Shown here: positions 25,771-33,126 of the stretch, piece after piece | How positions within the stretch are numbered: position 1 is the first letter of the stretch | Layout: every line of letters starts with the position of its first letter | DNA from: CAZMCH01 sp964564735 | GTDB lineage: Bacteria; Poribacteria; DTPJ01 | DNA: 36,777 nucleotides | Direction of reading: 5' to 3' | Assembly (NCBI GenBank): GCA_964564735.1 | Contig: CAZMCH010000036.1 | Coordinates: forward strand, 1-36,777 | Notes under the pieces: generated by a model | The model's database searches: none | Told to the model about the DNA's origin: nothing | Seen by the model: the letters and a program-made list of their open reading frames with translations, nothing else | Position numbers and translations under genes: made by a program

Positions 25771-26850
25771 TTAAGGCTGTAGTTTAAATCTTGCTACAAT
25801 AGCCATTTCTTCATTAGGTCTTTCTTCTGTGCCAACTGAATAATACATAACAACGATGTTCCCGTCATCAAGCTGAATAACACTTGGATAGCCACAATCG
25901 GTATTTTGAGATGTCCATCCCACTAAAAAGCGATTTTTGCTATCCCATGTTTCACCTTTATCGTGGCTCAACATTCCACCGACTCCATAAGGCTTGTTAC
26001 GATTGCCATAGACTAATAGAATATCGCCATTTTCTAACAAACATAGATCGGCGGGATGCTCATTTGGTCTTGTAATTTGCTTTGGCTGACTCCATGTATA
26101 CCCACCATCTATCGACTCAGATAATTCCACATCTGATTTGCTGTAAGTTCTCATCATTGCCACAATTTTTCCATCAGGCATGACAAGCAAAGCTGTCTCG
26201 TTATGGTCTGTAGCAGATATAATTGAGAAATCGCTCCATGTATTTCCATTATCTTTGGAACGTAAAATGCCTGATATATTTTTTGTGCCTTCTGGAATTT
26301 GCAATGCGCCTGTATATTGTGGATTATAATCACCATAGACGGGCATAAGTGCTGTTCCGTCTGGTAAAAGAACTATTTTTCCATAAGGAGAACCAAGTTT
26401 TATTGGTCCATGATAAAGAGGTTTTTTTTCTGACCAAGTAACGCCGTTGTCTGATGATGTAACATAAAACATTGTGTATGTTCCAATGCTTGTATCAAAT
26501 TCGCCTTTTTCGTTATATGTGGTTGCTTCGGCATAAGCCATTACTATCGTTCCATCCTGCATCTGTCCAAGTGCAGGATTTCTATCGTCATATTCGCTAT
26601 CAACTATAACAGAGGGTTTTGACCATGTTTGACCATCATCTTTTGAATATATCCAGTCTAATCTGCCTTTAATACCAAGATGTGATGCACCACCACGAAT
26701 GACTGCGCCAAGCCAGCCATTCTGCATTTTTATCATGACAGGGAAATATCCGCCACCACTTACAGCGATTATCTTTTCTGTTGATTCTAGTTTTTGTGGT
26801 TTTTCAATATCTGCAAAATATACTAATATAAACAATGCAAAGCTCATCAT
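25771..26850 (-). CDS. BNR/Asp-box repeat beta-propeller (sialidase-fold) protein
   Basis: This 359-residue six-bladed propeller of the sialidase superfamily has five Asp boxes (S-x-D-x-G-x-T-W) at about 69, 132, 198, 246 and 295. A DDRNP segment (88-92) and glutamate-rich turns resemble the sialidase active-site face. The FRIP arginine of true exo-sialidases is not visible (the site reads GGYFPVMI), so a sialidase call would be unsafe; another glycan-binding or glycoside role is possible. The N-terminus is hydrophobic but short, lacks basic residues and has no clear cleavage site. ATG 26850 has GGAGGA at six bases. Confidence 0.82.
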   Translation of the reverse strand: MMSFALFILVYFADIEKPQKLESTEKIIAVSGGGYFPVMIKMQNGWLGAVIRGGASHLGIKGRLDWIYSKDDGQTWSKPSVIVDSEYDDRNPALGQMQDGTIVMAYAEATTYNEKGEFDTSIGTYTMFYVTSSDNGVTWSEKKPLYHGPIKLGSPYGKIVLLPDGTALMPVYGDYNPQYTGALQIPEGTKNISGILRSKDNGNTWSDFSIISATDHNETALLVMPDGKIVAMMRTYSKSDVELSESIDGGYTWSQPKQITRPNEHPADLCLLENGDILLVYGNRNKPYGVGGMLSHDKGETWDSKNRFLVGWTSQNTDCGYPSVIQLDDGNIVVMYYSVGTEERPNEEMAIVARFKLQP

Positions 26851-26873
26851 AATGTTTCCTCCAGCAATATTCT

Positions 26874-28103
26874 CTATTTTGCTAATTTTGGATGTCTTGG
26901 AACAGATTCAGGACCACAGCAACAGACATAATCATTTTCATTCATACCAATATCGTCTCGCAAGTCATTCCACATATCAGGTGTTTCCATACATATAGAA
27001 AATGGCGTATTTGGACTAACGCGTTTTAGCTCATTTATGAAGAAGTGATATATTTTCAAACGATATTCATGGGGAATTATCTGTTTTACATAATTGATGG
27101 CGTTTTCTTCTGCTAGTTTTTCTATAATTGTTTTATATTCATCATCAAACAGCGATATATCCATCGAGTTGATGATCTGCTTTGCATTCATCCACCCAAG
27201 AACATCCATTGTGATAAGATCGGGTTTAACCTTTGCAAAAAGCCTTTCTATCATTTGCCTGTTTTCATCCTGCCAGTTTTTTACGGGTATTATCGGCGAA
27301 AATCTGAATCTAACAGTATAGCCAGCTTTTTGGCATTTTCTTGCTGACTCAATGCGTTCATCCATTGAAGGGGATTTCTTTTCAATCTCATTAGCAGTTG
27401 TATTGCATGAAAGCGTCCAATTTATAATTGTCTGTCCATTATGAGGTAAATCAAGAAGATGATCAATATTATTGCTTTTTGTGTAGAGCATGAGATATTT
27501 ATCTGCCTGCTGAGAAAAATATCTAACAAGCAAATCAGATGCGCCATACTCAGGCTCAAAGCAAATGGTATCCGTCTGATTATCATATTTATATAATTTC
27601 TGCCAAAATTCTTTTTTGACAAGCAGATCAAGATGCTCAACAAATTCCTCAAGATTAAGCATAATGTTTATAAAATCTTTGACATGACAATAGTCACAGG
27701 CATGATAGCATCCCCAAGCAGAATGTATTTCATAAGCAGACTTACATACTCCGTTTGGATAGTGTGTCTTGTTTCTGAATGTTATATGTCCGTTGCCAGA
27801 AAAATTGTAATATGCAAGGGTGGGATATTTTTGATGTATATTAGAGAATTCCTCATCTGAGAGAAACCTAAATGCGTTGAAAACAATAACAGGATCATTT
27901 TGACGTTTTAATTCACCGGTTCGTCTGCCACCTGATTCGATCCATCCATTATATTTTATTGCTTCAGCAAGACCATTATCATCAACAATTGTGATATTAT
28001 CTGCATTAATGAATGACATCATTTTATCGAGACGATCTTTTGCAAGTCTATTATCAATAACGCTTTTATGTATAAAGACTTTTGGTGGATTCATGCTAAT
28101 CAT
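26874..28103 (-). CDS. Radical SAM protein, spore-photoproduct-lyase-like family
   Basis: This 409-residue radical SAM enzyme has the cluster motif C-x3-C-x2-C at Cys132, Cys136 and Cys139 (WGCYHACDYC). The overall plan is that of SPL-family proteins: an N-terminal domain with an 'HK' opening (KVFIHKSVIDN), a central barrel (FEPEYGASD; WTLSCNTTANEIE; VRFRFSPIIPV) and a helical tail. True SPL repairs UV-induced thymine dimers in spores, but most homologues are in non-spore-formers and are uncharacterised. A triple cysteine at 394-396 near the C-terminus is unusual. The start at ATG 28103 has only a weak GGAG-like site. It lies 23 bases before the BNR-repeat gene. Confidence 0.7.
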   Translation of the reverse strand: MISMNPPKVFIHKSVIDNRLAKDRLDKMMSFINADNITIVDDNGLAEAIKYNGWIESGGRRTGELKRQNDPVIVFNAFRFLSDEEFSNIHQKYPTLAYYNFSGNGHITFRNKTHYPNGVCKSAYEIHSAWGCYHACDYCHVKDFINIMLNLEEFVEHLDLLVKKEFWQKLYKYDNQTDTICFEPEYGASDLLVRYFSQQADKYLMLYTKSNNIDHLLDLPHNGQTIINWTLSCNTTANEIEKKSPSMDERIESARKCQKAGYTVRFRFSPIIPVKNWQDENRQMIERLFAKVKPDLITMDVLGWMNAKQIINSMDISLFDDEYKTIIEKLAEENAINYVKQIIPHEYRLKIYHFFINELKRVSPNTPFSICMETPDMWNDLRDDIGMNENDYVCCCGPESVPRHPKLAK

Positions 28104-28139
28104 ATAAAAATCGCTCCAAATTTTATTTTGAAAAAGAAA

Positions 28140-28442
28140 TTATCGCCTTCTTGGGTCCCATTCGGTTTCAGAATCTGATTCCTCTTCTTCTAATCCAACA
28201 TTTAAGTTAATTATGCCATGTTTTTCCTCATAAATGTCGATATTATCTTTAAGTGCTTTTAGTATAGCTTTTGCATGTTGAGGGCTTGTAATAATCCGAA
28301 CATCCATAAAGGCTCGTTTTCCTTCGGGCTGAAACTGTCCAAAGTCGATCATAAATTCATAGGGCGAATGTCCAATCCTGACTATATTTGAATAAACCGT
28401 TCTTATTCGTTCTGTTTGAGTGCCTTTTTTTTGATCTTCCAT
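28140..28442 (-). CDS. DUF3467 domain protein
   Basis: This 100-residue protein matches DUF3467, small proteins of unknown function, through YSNIVRIGHSPYEFMIDFGQF, RAFMDVRIITSPQHAKAILKAL and the following DNIDIYEEKHG. The C-terminus is Glu/Asp-rich and ends in RRR. AGAGG precedes ATG 28442. It sits nine bases downstream of the M28 peptidase gene and is likely co-transcribed with it. Confidence 0.82.
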   Translation of the reverse strand: MEDQKKGTQTERIRTVYSNIVRIGHSPYEFMIDFGQFQPEGKRAFMDVRIITSPQHAKAILKALKDNIDIYEEKHGIINLNVGLEEEESDSETEWDPRRR

Positions 28443-28451
28443 GTTTTACCT

Positions 28452-29348
28452 CTAATTATATTGATAATAGATCAATTCTAGCATCAACTCGCCAATTACC
28501 CCCAAACTCTCTGGACTACACTTATCAGGAGTATCTTGCAAAGTATGCCAATAAGGGTAATCAAAATCAATAATGTCAATACATTTTATACCTGCTTTTA
28601 ATAAAAAGATATGATCGTCCATTATTGCGTTGCGAACTTCATTATGAAACTGCTTTAGCTCTAATCTTCTTGCTATGTCCCATACTTTTTTAACAATATC
28701 TGGCGCGCCAGCCATTGAATTTTGCTCTATATAAATATTTAAGTCCTTATCGCCTATCATGTCAAGTAAAATGGCATAAGTAGGTATCCATTGCTTTGGA
28801 ATTTTTTTGGCAAAATATCTTGAACCAAAGAACATATCGTCAGTAGTTCGACCATAATCTTCACCATCAAATAAGACTATAATAATTTTCACTGGTGGTG
28901 GATTTTTGTGCATAATTCTCGCAAGTTCTAGTAATACAGCAACCCCAGACGCCCCGTCATTTGCGCCGATTATCGGTTTATTGCGATTTTCTGGTTTGGG
29001 ATCATGTTCAGCAATAGGACGGGTATCCCAATGTGCGCAGAATAGGATAGAGTTTTCGGATTCGGGACCAAAGATGGCGATTATATTGGTAAGATCGAGC
29101 TTTTTATCTGAAGCTTGTTGAGTAAAATTTTGTGCTGTTACACCTCTAGCATATTTTTTTAATTCAGAGATCAAATAGTCCCTTGTTTTCTTATGAGCAG
29201 GCGATCCCGGTGGACGAGGTCCAAAATCACATTGTTTTTTTAAGTATTCAAAGGAACTCTTAGGATCAAATTCAGGTTTGGCAAATACATTTGGCGAAAG
29301 GCATAGGATAAAAATTAGACCAAATAATAGGAATATCTTTTTTTTCAT
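28452..29348 (-). CDS. Secreted M28-family zinc hydrolase (glutaminyl-cyclase-like)
   Basis: This 298-residue exported enzyme has a Sec signal (MKKK..., cleavage after Ala23 in NVFA-KPEF). Likely zinc or catalytic residues are His106/Asp108 (CAHWDTRP), Asp131 (GANDGASG), Glu163 (LFDGEDYG), Asp200 (LDMIGD) and His268 (WHTLQDTPDK). The GANDGASG / DGEDYG / WHTLQDTPD set is closest to glutaminyl-peptide cyclotransferases, which form N-terminal pyroglutamate, rather than to broad aminopeptidases. The peptidase alternative remains open. Its ATG overlaps the recR stop (ATGA), so translation is coupled to recR although the functions differ. Confidence 0.87.
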   Translation of the reverse strand: MKKKIFLLFGLIFILCLSPNVFAKPEFDPKSSFEYLKKQCDFGPRPPGSPAHKKTRDYLISELKKYARGVTAQNFTQQASDKKLDLTNIIAIFGPESENSILFCAHWDTRPIAEHDPKPENRNKPIIGANDGASGVAVLLELARIMHKNPPPVKIIIVLFDGEDYGRTTDDMFFGSRYFAKKIPKQWIPTYAILLDMIGDKDLNIYIEQNSMAGAPDIVKKVWDIARRLELKQFHNEVRNAIMDDHIFLLKAGIKCIDIIDFDYPYWHTLQDTPDKCSPESLGVIGELMLELIYYQYN

Positions 29349-29944
29349 ATCTCTCTTCTACCTTCCAAAGCCTTACCTAATGTAACTTCATCGGCATATT
29401 CTATATCTCCTCCGATTGGCAAACCATAGGCAAGCTGTGTTACTTTTATTCCCATTGGTTTTATTTTCTTTGATAAATATATAGCGGTAGCTTGTCCCTG
29501 AGCATTAGGATTAGTGGCGATAACTACTTCTTCTATATCTTGTGAATTAATACGTTCAAAAAGCTCGTTAATTCTCAAATCTTCTGGATTAATGCCTTCT
29601 ATCGGAGATAATGCGCCCATTAAGACATGATAAACGCCTCTGAATGTTCCTACTTTTTCAAGTGCAATAACATCGTCAGTTTCCTCAACTACACATATCA
29701 CTTTTTGATCACGTCTGGGATCATCACATATATAGCATGGGTCACGATCTGTTATGCTTCCGCATATAGAGCAATGGATGATATGATCCTGCACTTCTGA
29801 TATAGCCTGACCAAGCGACTTTGCATCGTCACCTTTCATTCTGAGAATGTGCATAGCTATTCTTTGTGCTGTTTTTGGACCTATGCTAGGGAGTTTTTGA
29901 AGCTCTGATATTAGTTTTGCCAAAGGTTCTGGATAATATAGCAT
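29345..29944 (-). CDS. recR: Recombination protein RecR
   Basis: RecR loads RecA at gaps with RecO/RecF. The 199 residues contain the N-terminal helix-hairpin-helix (LPSIGPKTAQRIA), a four-Cys zinc finger (Cys58, Cys61, Cys70, Cys73) and a Toprim domain beginning VICVVEETDDV. The length is standard. The start overlaps the ybaB stop by one base (TAATG). The order dnaX-ybaB-recR is a classic conserved bacterial operon. Confidence 0.97.
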   Translation of the reverse strand: MLYYPEPLAKLISELQKLPSIGPKTAQRIAMHILRMKGDDAKSLGQAISEVQDHIIHCSICGSITDRDPCYICDDPRRDQKVICVVEETDDVIALEKVGTFRGVYHVLMGALSPIEGINPEDLRINELFERINSQDIEEVVIATNPNAQGQATAIYLSKKIKPMGIKVTQLAYGLPIGGDIEYADEVTLGKALEGRREI

Positions 29945-30252
29945 TATGTCAATCCCGGTATTTTAAGCCCGCCAGTAAGTTTACTCATCTCAGTATTCAT
30001 TAACTCCTGTGATTTACGATGAGCCTCGTTGACAGCAGCAATTATTAGGTCTTGAAGCATCTCAACATCAGCAGGATCAACGACTTCTGGGTCTATTGTT
30101 ACTGATAATATCTCTTGTTGTCCATTGGCTACAACAGTTACAACTCCACCGCCAACGCTTGCCTCAACTGTTTTGTTTGCAAGTTCTTCCTGAATCTCCA
30201 TCATTTGTTTTTGCATTTTTTGTGCTTGTTTCATTATGTTATCGAGTTTCAT
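29944..30252 (-). CDS. ybaB: YbaB/EbfC nucleoid-associated protein
   Basis: This is a 102-residue DNA-binding dimer of the YbaB/EbfC family: an N-terminal helix (MKLDNIMKQAQKMQKQMMEI), a beta-sheet with VEASVGGGVVTVVANGQQEILSV, then IDPEVVDP and a C-terminal helix. GGAGG precedes ATG 30252. It sits between dnaX and recR as in most bacteria. Confidence 0.96.
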   Translation of the reverse strand: MKLDNIMKQAQKMQKQMMEIQEELANKTVEASVGGGVVTVVANGQQEILSVTIDPEVVDPADVEMLQDLIIAAVNEAHRKSQELMNTEMSKLTGGLKIPGLT

Positions 30253-30278
30253 TTTTCTGATACCTCCAAAATAATGTT

Positions 30279-31931
30279 TTATTTCCTAACCTCAACGATT
30301 CTGCCATTGAATATATCAAGAACCATTTTTACATGCTCATTTTGCATTGCATCTTGTCTCATATCCCTTTGTGTAGTGGGTATTTCCTCAATATGATTAT
30401 TTATAACTGCTGGATCATCTTTTGAGCGAACGACAAGTTTTATTGTTTTGTTCATAATGTCATATATCGTAGATTCAATTTGCTTTCTATTTTCAGAATC
30501 TTCCAATTGTTCTCTATGCCATTTGAATTTAGGATCAAAATCTATTGTTATAGTTGAATCGTCAATAGAAATTGGATACGCCTCTTTTAGTATTGCATTT
30601 AAGGTTGGTGAACACTTGCTTTTAATTTTATTTAAAATGTCTGTCCATACTGAAATTAATGGATCAATATTTTTTTGCTCAGATTTTTCATCATTTAACT
30701 CGGTAATTTCTATCGAAGCAGTCATAAATGACGAATTAGGTTCATCTATTGTTCTAGTTTCTGATATAGGCAAAGTCAATGAAGCACCTGAATAAATCTT
30801 AGACTCAATTTCCTGAAGCTTATTGAGGATTTTATCAATCGGGATACTATCGTCAGTAAGTCTTGATAGTCTTATAAGTGAAATTTCAAAATTGAGTCTT
30901 TCGTAACCAAGTTGTTTTATTTCGCTTTCTGTTTGTGTCAGCACTCTGGCTATTTTCATAATTCTTTCAACAGAGATATTTTTAGAAAGCTCATTTAATC
31001 TTTGTTGTCTTGTTTCTGAAACATCAATCAGATCAGGATTGATTTTATAGATCATAAGATCACGAAAATATGAAACGAGTTTTTTCAGGCATTGTGGTAA
31101 ATCTGCTCCATGATCAGCAAGGGAATTAAGTGATTCAAGGCTTTTTGAGCTATCTCGATTGATTATACTTTCCATAAGGCTGTCAAGGAGTTTATATGAA
31201 CCCAATCCTAGAAATCCACTTACTTCTTCTGTGGTTAGCTGTCCATTACTGAATGACAAAGCCTGATCTAGCATACTTTCAGCATCTCTTAAAGCACCAT
31301 CAGCATTTTCTGCCATAAGTGAAAGCGCATCATCATCTACAGCTATACCATCCTGCGTTAGTAATTCTTTAAGGCGGTTTACGATCTCTATCCTTGTCAA
31401 CATGCGAAAGTCAAATCTCTGACACCGAGAAAGAATAGTTGCTGGTATTTTATGCGGTTCTGTTGTTGCAAGTATGAATATTACGTGATGAGGCGGTTCT
31501 TCAAGAGTTTTAAGCAGGGCGTTGAAGGCTTCCATAGTAAGCATGTGAACTTCGTCAATTATATAAACTTTGTATTCAGAAGTGACGGGGGCAAATTTTA
31601 CGTTCTCTCGTAATTCTCGGATTTCGTCAATACCTCTGTTTGACGCAGCATCAATTTCGATAACGTCAATCGATCTTCCAGATGATATTTCAAGGCATGA
31701 GCCACATTTATTACATGGTTCGGAATTTTCTTTTGCTTTGCAGTTTACTGCTTTTGCAAAAATTCTTGCAACCGTTGTTTTTCCAACACCTCTTGGTCCT
31801 GTAAATAAGTAGGCATGTGCGATTCTATTTGAATTGATGGCATTTTGAAGGGTTTGTGTGACGTGTTCTTGACCCACCACACTAGCGAATAGTTGAGGGC
31901 GACCTCTTCTTGCTAAAACAACGTAGGGCAT
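30279..31931 (-). CDS. dnaX: DNA polymerase III subunit tau/gamma
   Basis: DnaX is the clamp-loader ATPase and the polymerase organiser. The 550 residues hold the AAA+ domain with Walker A GPRGVGKT at 45-52, a zinc module (Cys64, Cys73, Cys76, Cys79), DEVHML at 126-131 and the sensor ATTEPHKIPATILSRCQRFDF. Domain III and a tau-like C-terminal part follow from about 225. I saw no obvious slippery A-run with stem that would produce a gamma form. The start MPYVVLARRGRPQLF matches the family opening. The upstream SRP RNA gene is on the same strand, 149 bases away. Confidence 0.96.
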   Translation of the reverse strand: MPYVVLARRGRPQLFASVVGQEHVTQTLQNAINSNRIAHAYLFTGPRGVGKTTVARIFAKAVNCKAKENSEPCNKCGSCLEISSGRSIDVIEIDAASNRGIDEIRELRENVKFAPVTSEYKVYIIDEVHMLTMEAFNALLKTLEEPPHHVIFILATTEPHKIPATILSRCQRFDFRMLTRIEIVNRLKELLTQDGIAVDDDALSLMAENADGALRDAESMLDQALSFSNGQLTTEEVSGFLGLGSYKLLDSLMESIINRDSSKSLESLNSLADHGADLPQCLKKLVSYFRDLMIYKINPDLIDVSETRQQRLNELSKNISVERIMKIARVLTQTESEIKQLGYERLNFEISLIRLSRLTDDSIPIDKILNKLQEIESKIYSGASLTLPISETRTIDEPNSSFMTASIEITELNDEKSEQKNIDPLISVWTDILNKIKSKCSPTLNAILKEAYPISIDDSTITIDFDPKFKWHREQLEDSENRKQIESTIYDIMNKTIKLVVRSKDDPAVINNHIEEIPTTQRDMRQDAMQNEHVKMVLDIFNGRIVEVRK

Positions 31932-32003
31932 GGTTCTGACTCAACTCCAATTTGTAATTAAGGAGTATGAAATAAATAGATAAATTGGAAATGAACCTTA
32001 AAA

Positions 32004-32037
32004 ATCTCCCTTTATCAAAGGGAGATTTAGAGAGATT
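32004..32037. repeat. Dispersed intergenic repeat, copy 2
   Basis: This is the second copy of the 17026-17059 element: a TCCCTTT...AAAGGGA palindrome followed by GATTTAGAGAGATT, sharing 17 identical core bases (32016-32032). It lies between dnaX and the SRP RNA. Confidence 0.7.
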
Positions 32038-32079
32038 CCTTAACAATAATTTATAGCACTAAAGGTATAAGAATAAAAT

Positions 32080-32348
32080 GGTCGTGCATCTGATTTCGAT
32101 CTTCTCCCCCAAGCGATACTCAAGTAGTTAGCTCCAGCCAGGTATCCCTGCAGCACACTCTCCAGGTTGCCTACCGCTGCTTCCTCCCGGACCTGACGGG
32201 GTTCAGCAATGTTAAGTTGAGCAGGACCCAGCCTTCATCGCCACTTTCCTGAGCCAGCCTTGAAAAAGATAGACCTCAAATCAGCATTCAGCCTCGCTGT
32301 AGCGGATTGCGAGTTCAGGGCACCGCTAGTTCCCCGCCTAGCACGACC
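32080..32348 (-). ncRNA. ffs: Large (Alu-domain-containing) bacterial signal recognition particle RNA
   Basis: The minus strand carries the SRP RNA S-domain hallmark, GTCAGGTCCGGGAGGAAGCAGC (its two halves GTCAGGTCC and GGAAGCAGC), near 32175-32200. The 5' part GTGCTAGGCGGGGAACTAGC with GGTGCCCTG is the Alu-domain start seen in the long Bacillus-type RNA. The first eight bases GGTCGTGC (32341-32348) pair perfectly with the last eight, GCACGACC (32080-32087), fixing the ends at about 269 nt. It binds Ffh and directs membrane-protein targeting. The place directly upstream of dnaX is as in Bacillus subtilis. Confidence 0.96.
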
Positions 32349-32391
32349 AAGATGATGTTCATAATATTAATGCTTTACTTTAATAGCTTAT

Positions 32392-32661
32392 CTATATATG
32401 TTCCGAAATAAAATCATGTATCAGTTTTTTGCTGTCTATGTTTTTTCTATGCGCTTCTTTCTCTATTTTTTCTATCTCTTCACTGGATAAATCAAGCAAT
32501 TGGTAAAGCTTTCTCAATTCAATTTTTGATTTAAGAGCAGGAGATAATTCTATTTCTGAATCTTCCATTTCATCCCAATAATCGGCTGTTGAATGGGTAT
32601 CCCAAAAATCTTGTATCTGTTTCAGCGTTTCAAATTCAGATGAAAACCTGCCTTTATCCAT
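32392..32661 (-). CDS. CopG-like antitoxin protein
   Basis: This 89-residue protein has the FWDTHSTADYWDEMEDSEIEL motif split between its N-terminal half (residues about 18-38) and a following helical region. It matches the CopG antitoxin family often found beside small toxins. It begins 13 bases after the YgiT-like zinc-finger gene and is likely co-transcribed. No recognisable RNase toxin lies beside it. The start ATG 32661 has a weak ribosome-binding site. It lies within the stretch that separates tadA from the SRP RNA gene. Confidence 0.7.
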   Translation of the reverse strand: MDKGRFSSEFETLKQIQDFWDTHSTADYWDEMEDSEIELSPALKSKIELRKLYQLLDLSSEEIEKIEKEAHRKNIDSKKLIHDFISEHI

Positions 32662-32674
32662 GTCTTTTTATGGT

Positions 32675-32905
32675 TTAGTTATAAACCAAGACCTTACCAA
32701 TTTCTTTTAATTCCAATTCCTCTTTGCCAAGTTTATCTCTAATTTCTTGCAAATATCTCATATTTTTTCTGTCATAATAACGTTCACCGCAAGTTTTACA
32801 CACAGGAATATTTATTGAGACAAAAATGATGTCATCATCAATGGCAAATTCTTCTTTTACATTGGTTATTTCGATTTCCCTATTATAACAAATAACACAT
32901 TTCAT
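32675..32905 (-). CDS. YgiT-type zinc-finger protein
   Basis: This is about 76 residues from ATG 32905, with two CxxC knuckles (KCVICYNRE and VCKTCGERYYD), the pattern of YgiT/MqsA-N-type zinc fingers that act as DNA-binding antitoxins. An ATG at 32916 would add four residues; neither start has a good ribosome-binding site, and longer frames would run through the tRNA-Ser gene and are rejected. The DNA-binding HTH half of MqsA is absent. It is followed by a CopG-like gene. The function is inferred only from the motif. Confidence 0.68.
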   Translation of the reverse strand: MKCVICYNREIEITNVKEEFAIDDDIIFVSINIPVCKTCGERYYDRKNMRYLQEIRDKLGKEELELKEIGKVLVYN

Positions 32906-32929
32906 AATCTTTGGCATTAGATAAAAAAA

Positions 32930-33023
32930 TGGCGGAGAGAGAGGGATTCGAACCCTCGGGAAGGTTATTAGCCCTCCACACGATTTCCAATCGTGCACTT
33001 TCGGCCAGCTCAGTCATCTCTCC
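32930..33023 (-). tRNA. tRNA-Ser (anticodon GGA)
   Basis: This 94-base type II tRNA includes an encoded CCA. The acceptor stem GGAGAGA/TCTCTCC, long variable arm, T-loop GGTTCGAATCC and anticodon stem-loop CACGA-TTGGAAA-TCGTG give anticodon GGA, which reads UCC and UCU. It is 20 bases downstream of tRNA-Ala. Confidence 0.96.
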
Positions 33024-33043
33024 GTTTTATTCTTTTTTTATAT

Positions 33044-33119
33044 TGGTGGAGCAGATGGGATTCGAACCCACGACCCCCGGACTGCGAGACCGATGCTCTC
33101 CCAACTGAGCTACTGCCCC
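33044..33119 (-). tRNA. tRNA-Ala (anticodon CGC)
   Basis: This 76-base tRNA includes an encoded CCA. The acceptor GGGGCAG/CTGCTCC contains the G3:U70 pair that defines alanine identity. The anticodon loop CTCGCAG gives CGC, reading GCG. The anticodon stem closes with a U31.U39 mismatch, a small oddity. It starts seven bases past the stop of the large methyltransferase gene. Confidence 0.93.
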
Positions 33120-33126
33120 CAATAAT

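Noticed and set aside
30279..31931. Programmed frameshift in dnaX
   Set aside because: No A6-AAG-type slippery site followed by a stable stem was found in the region after the AAA+ domain.
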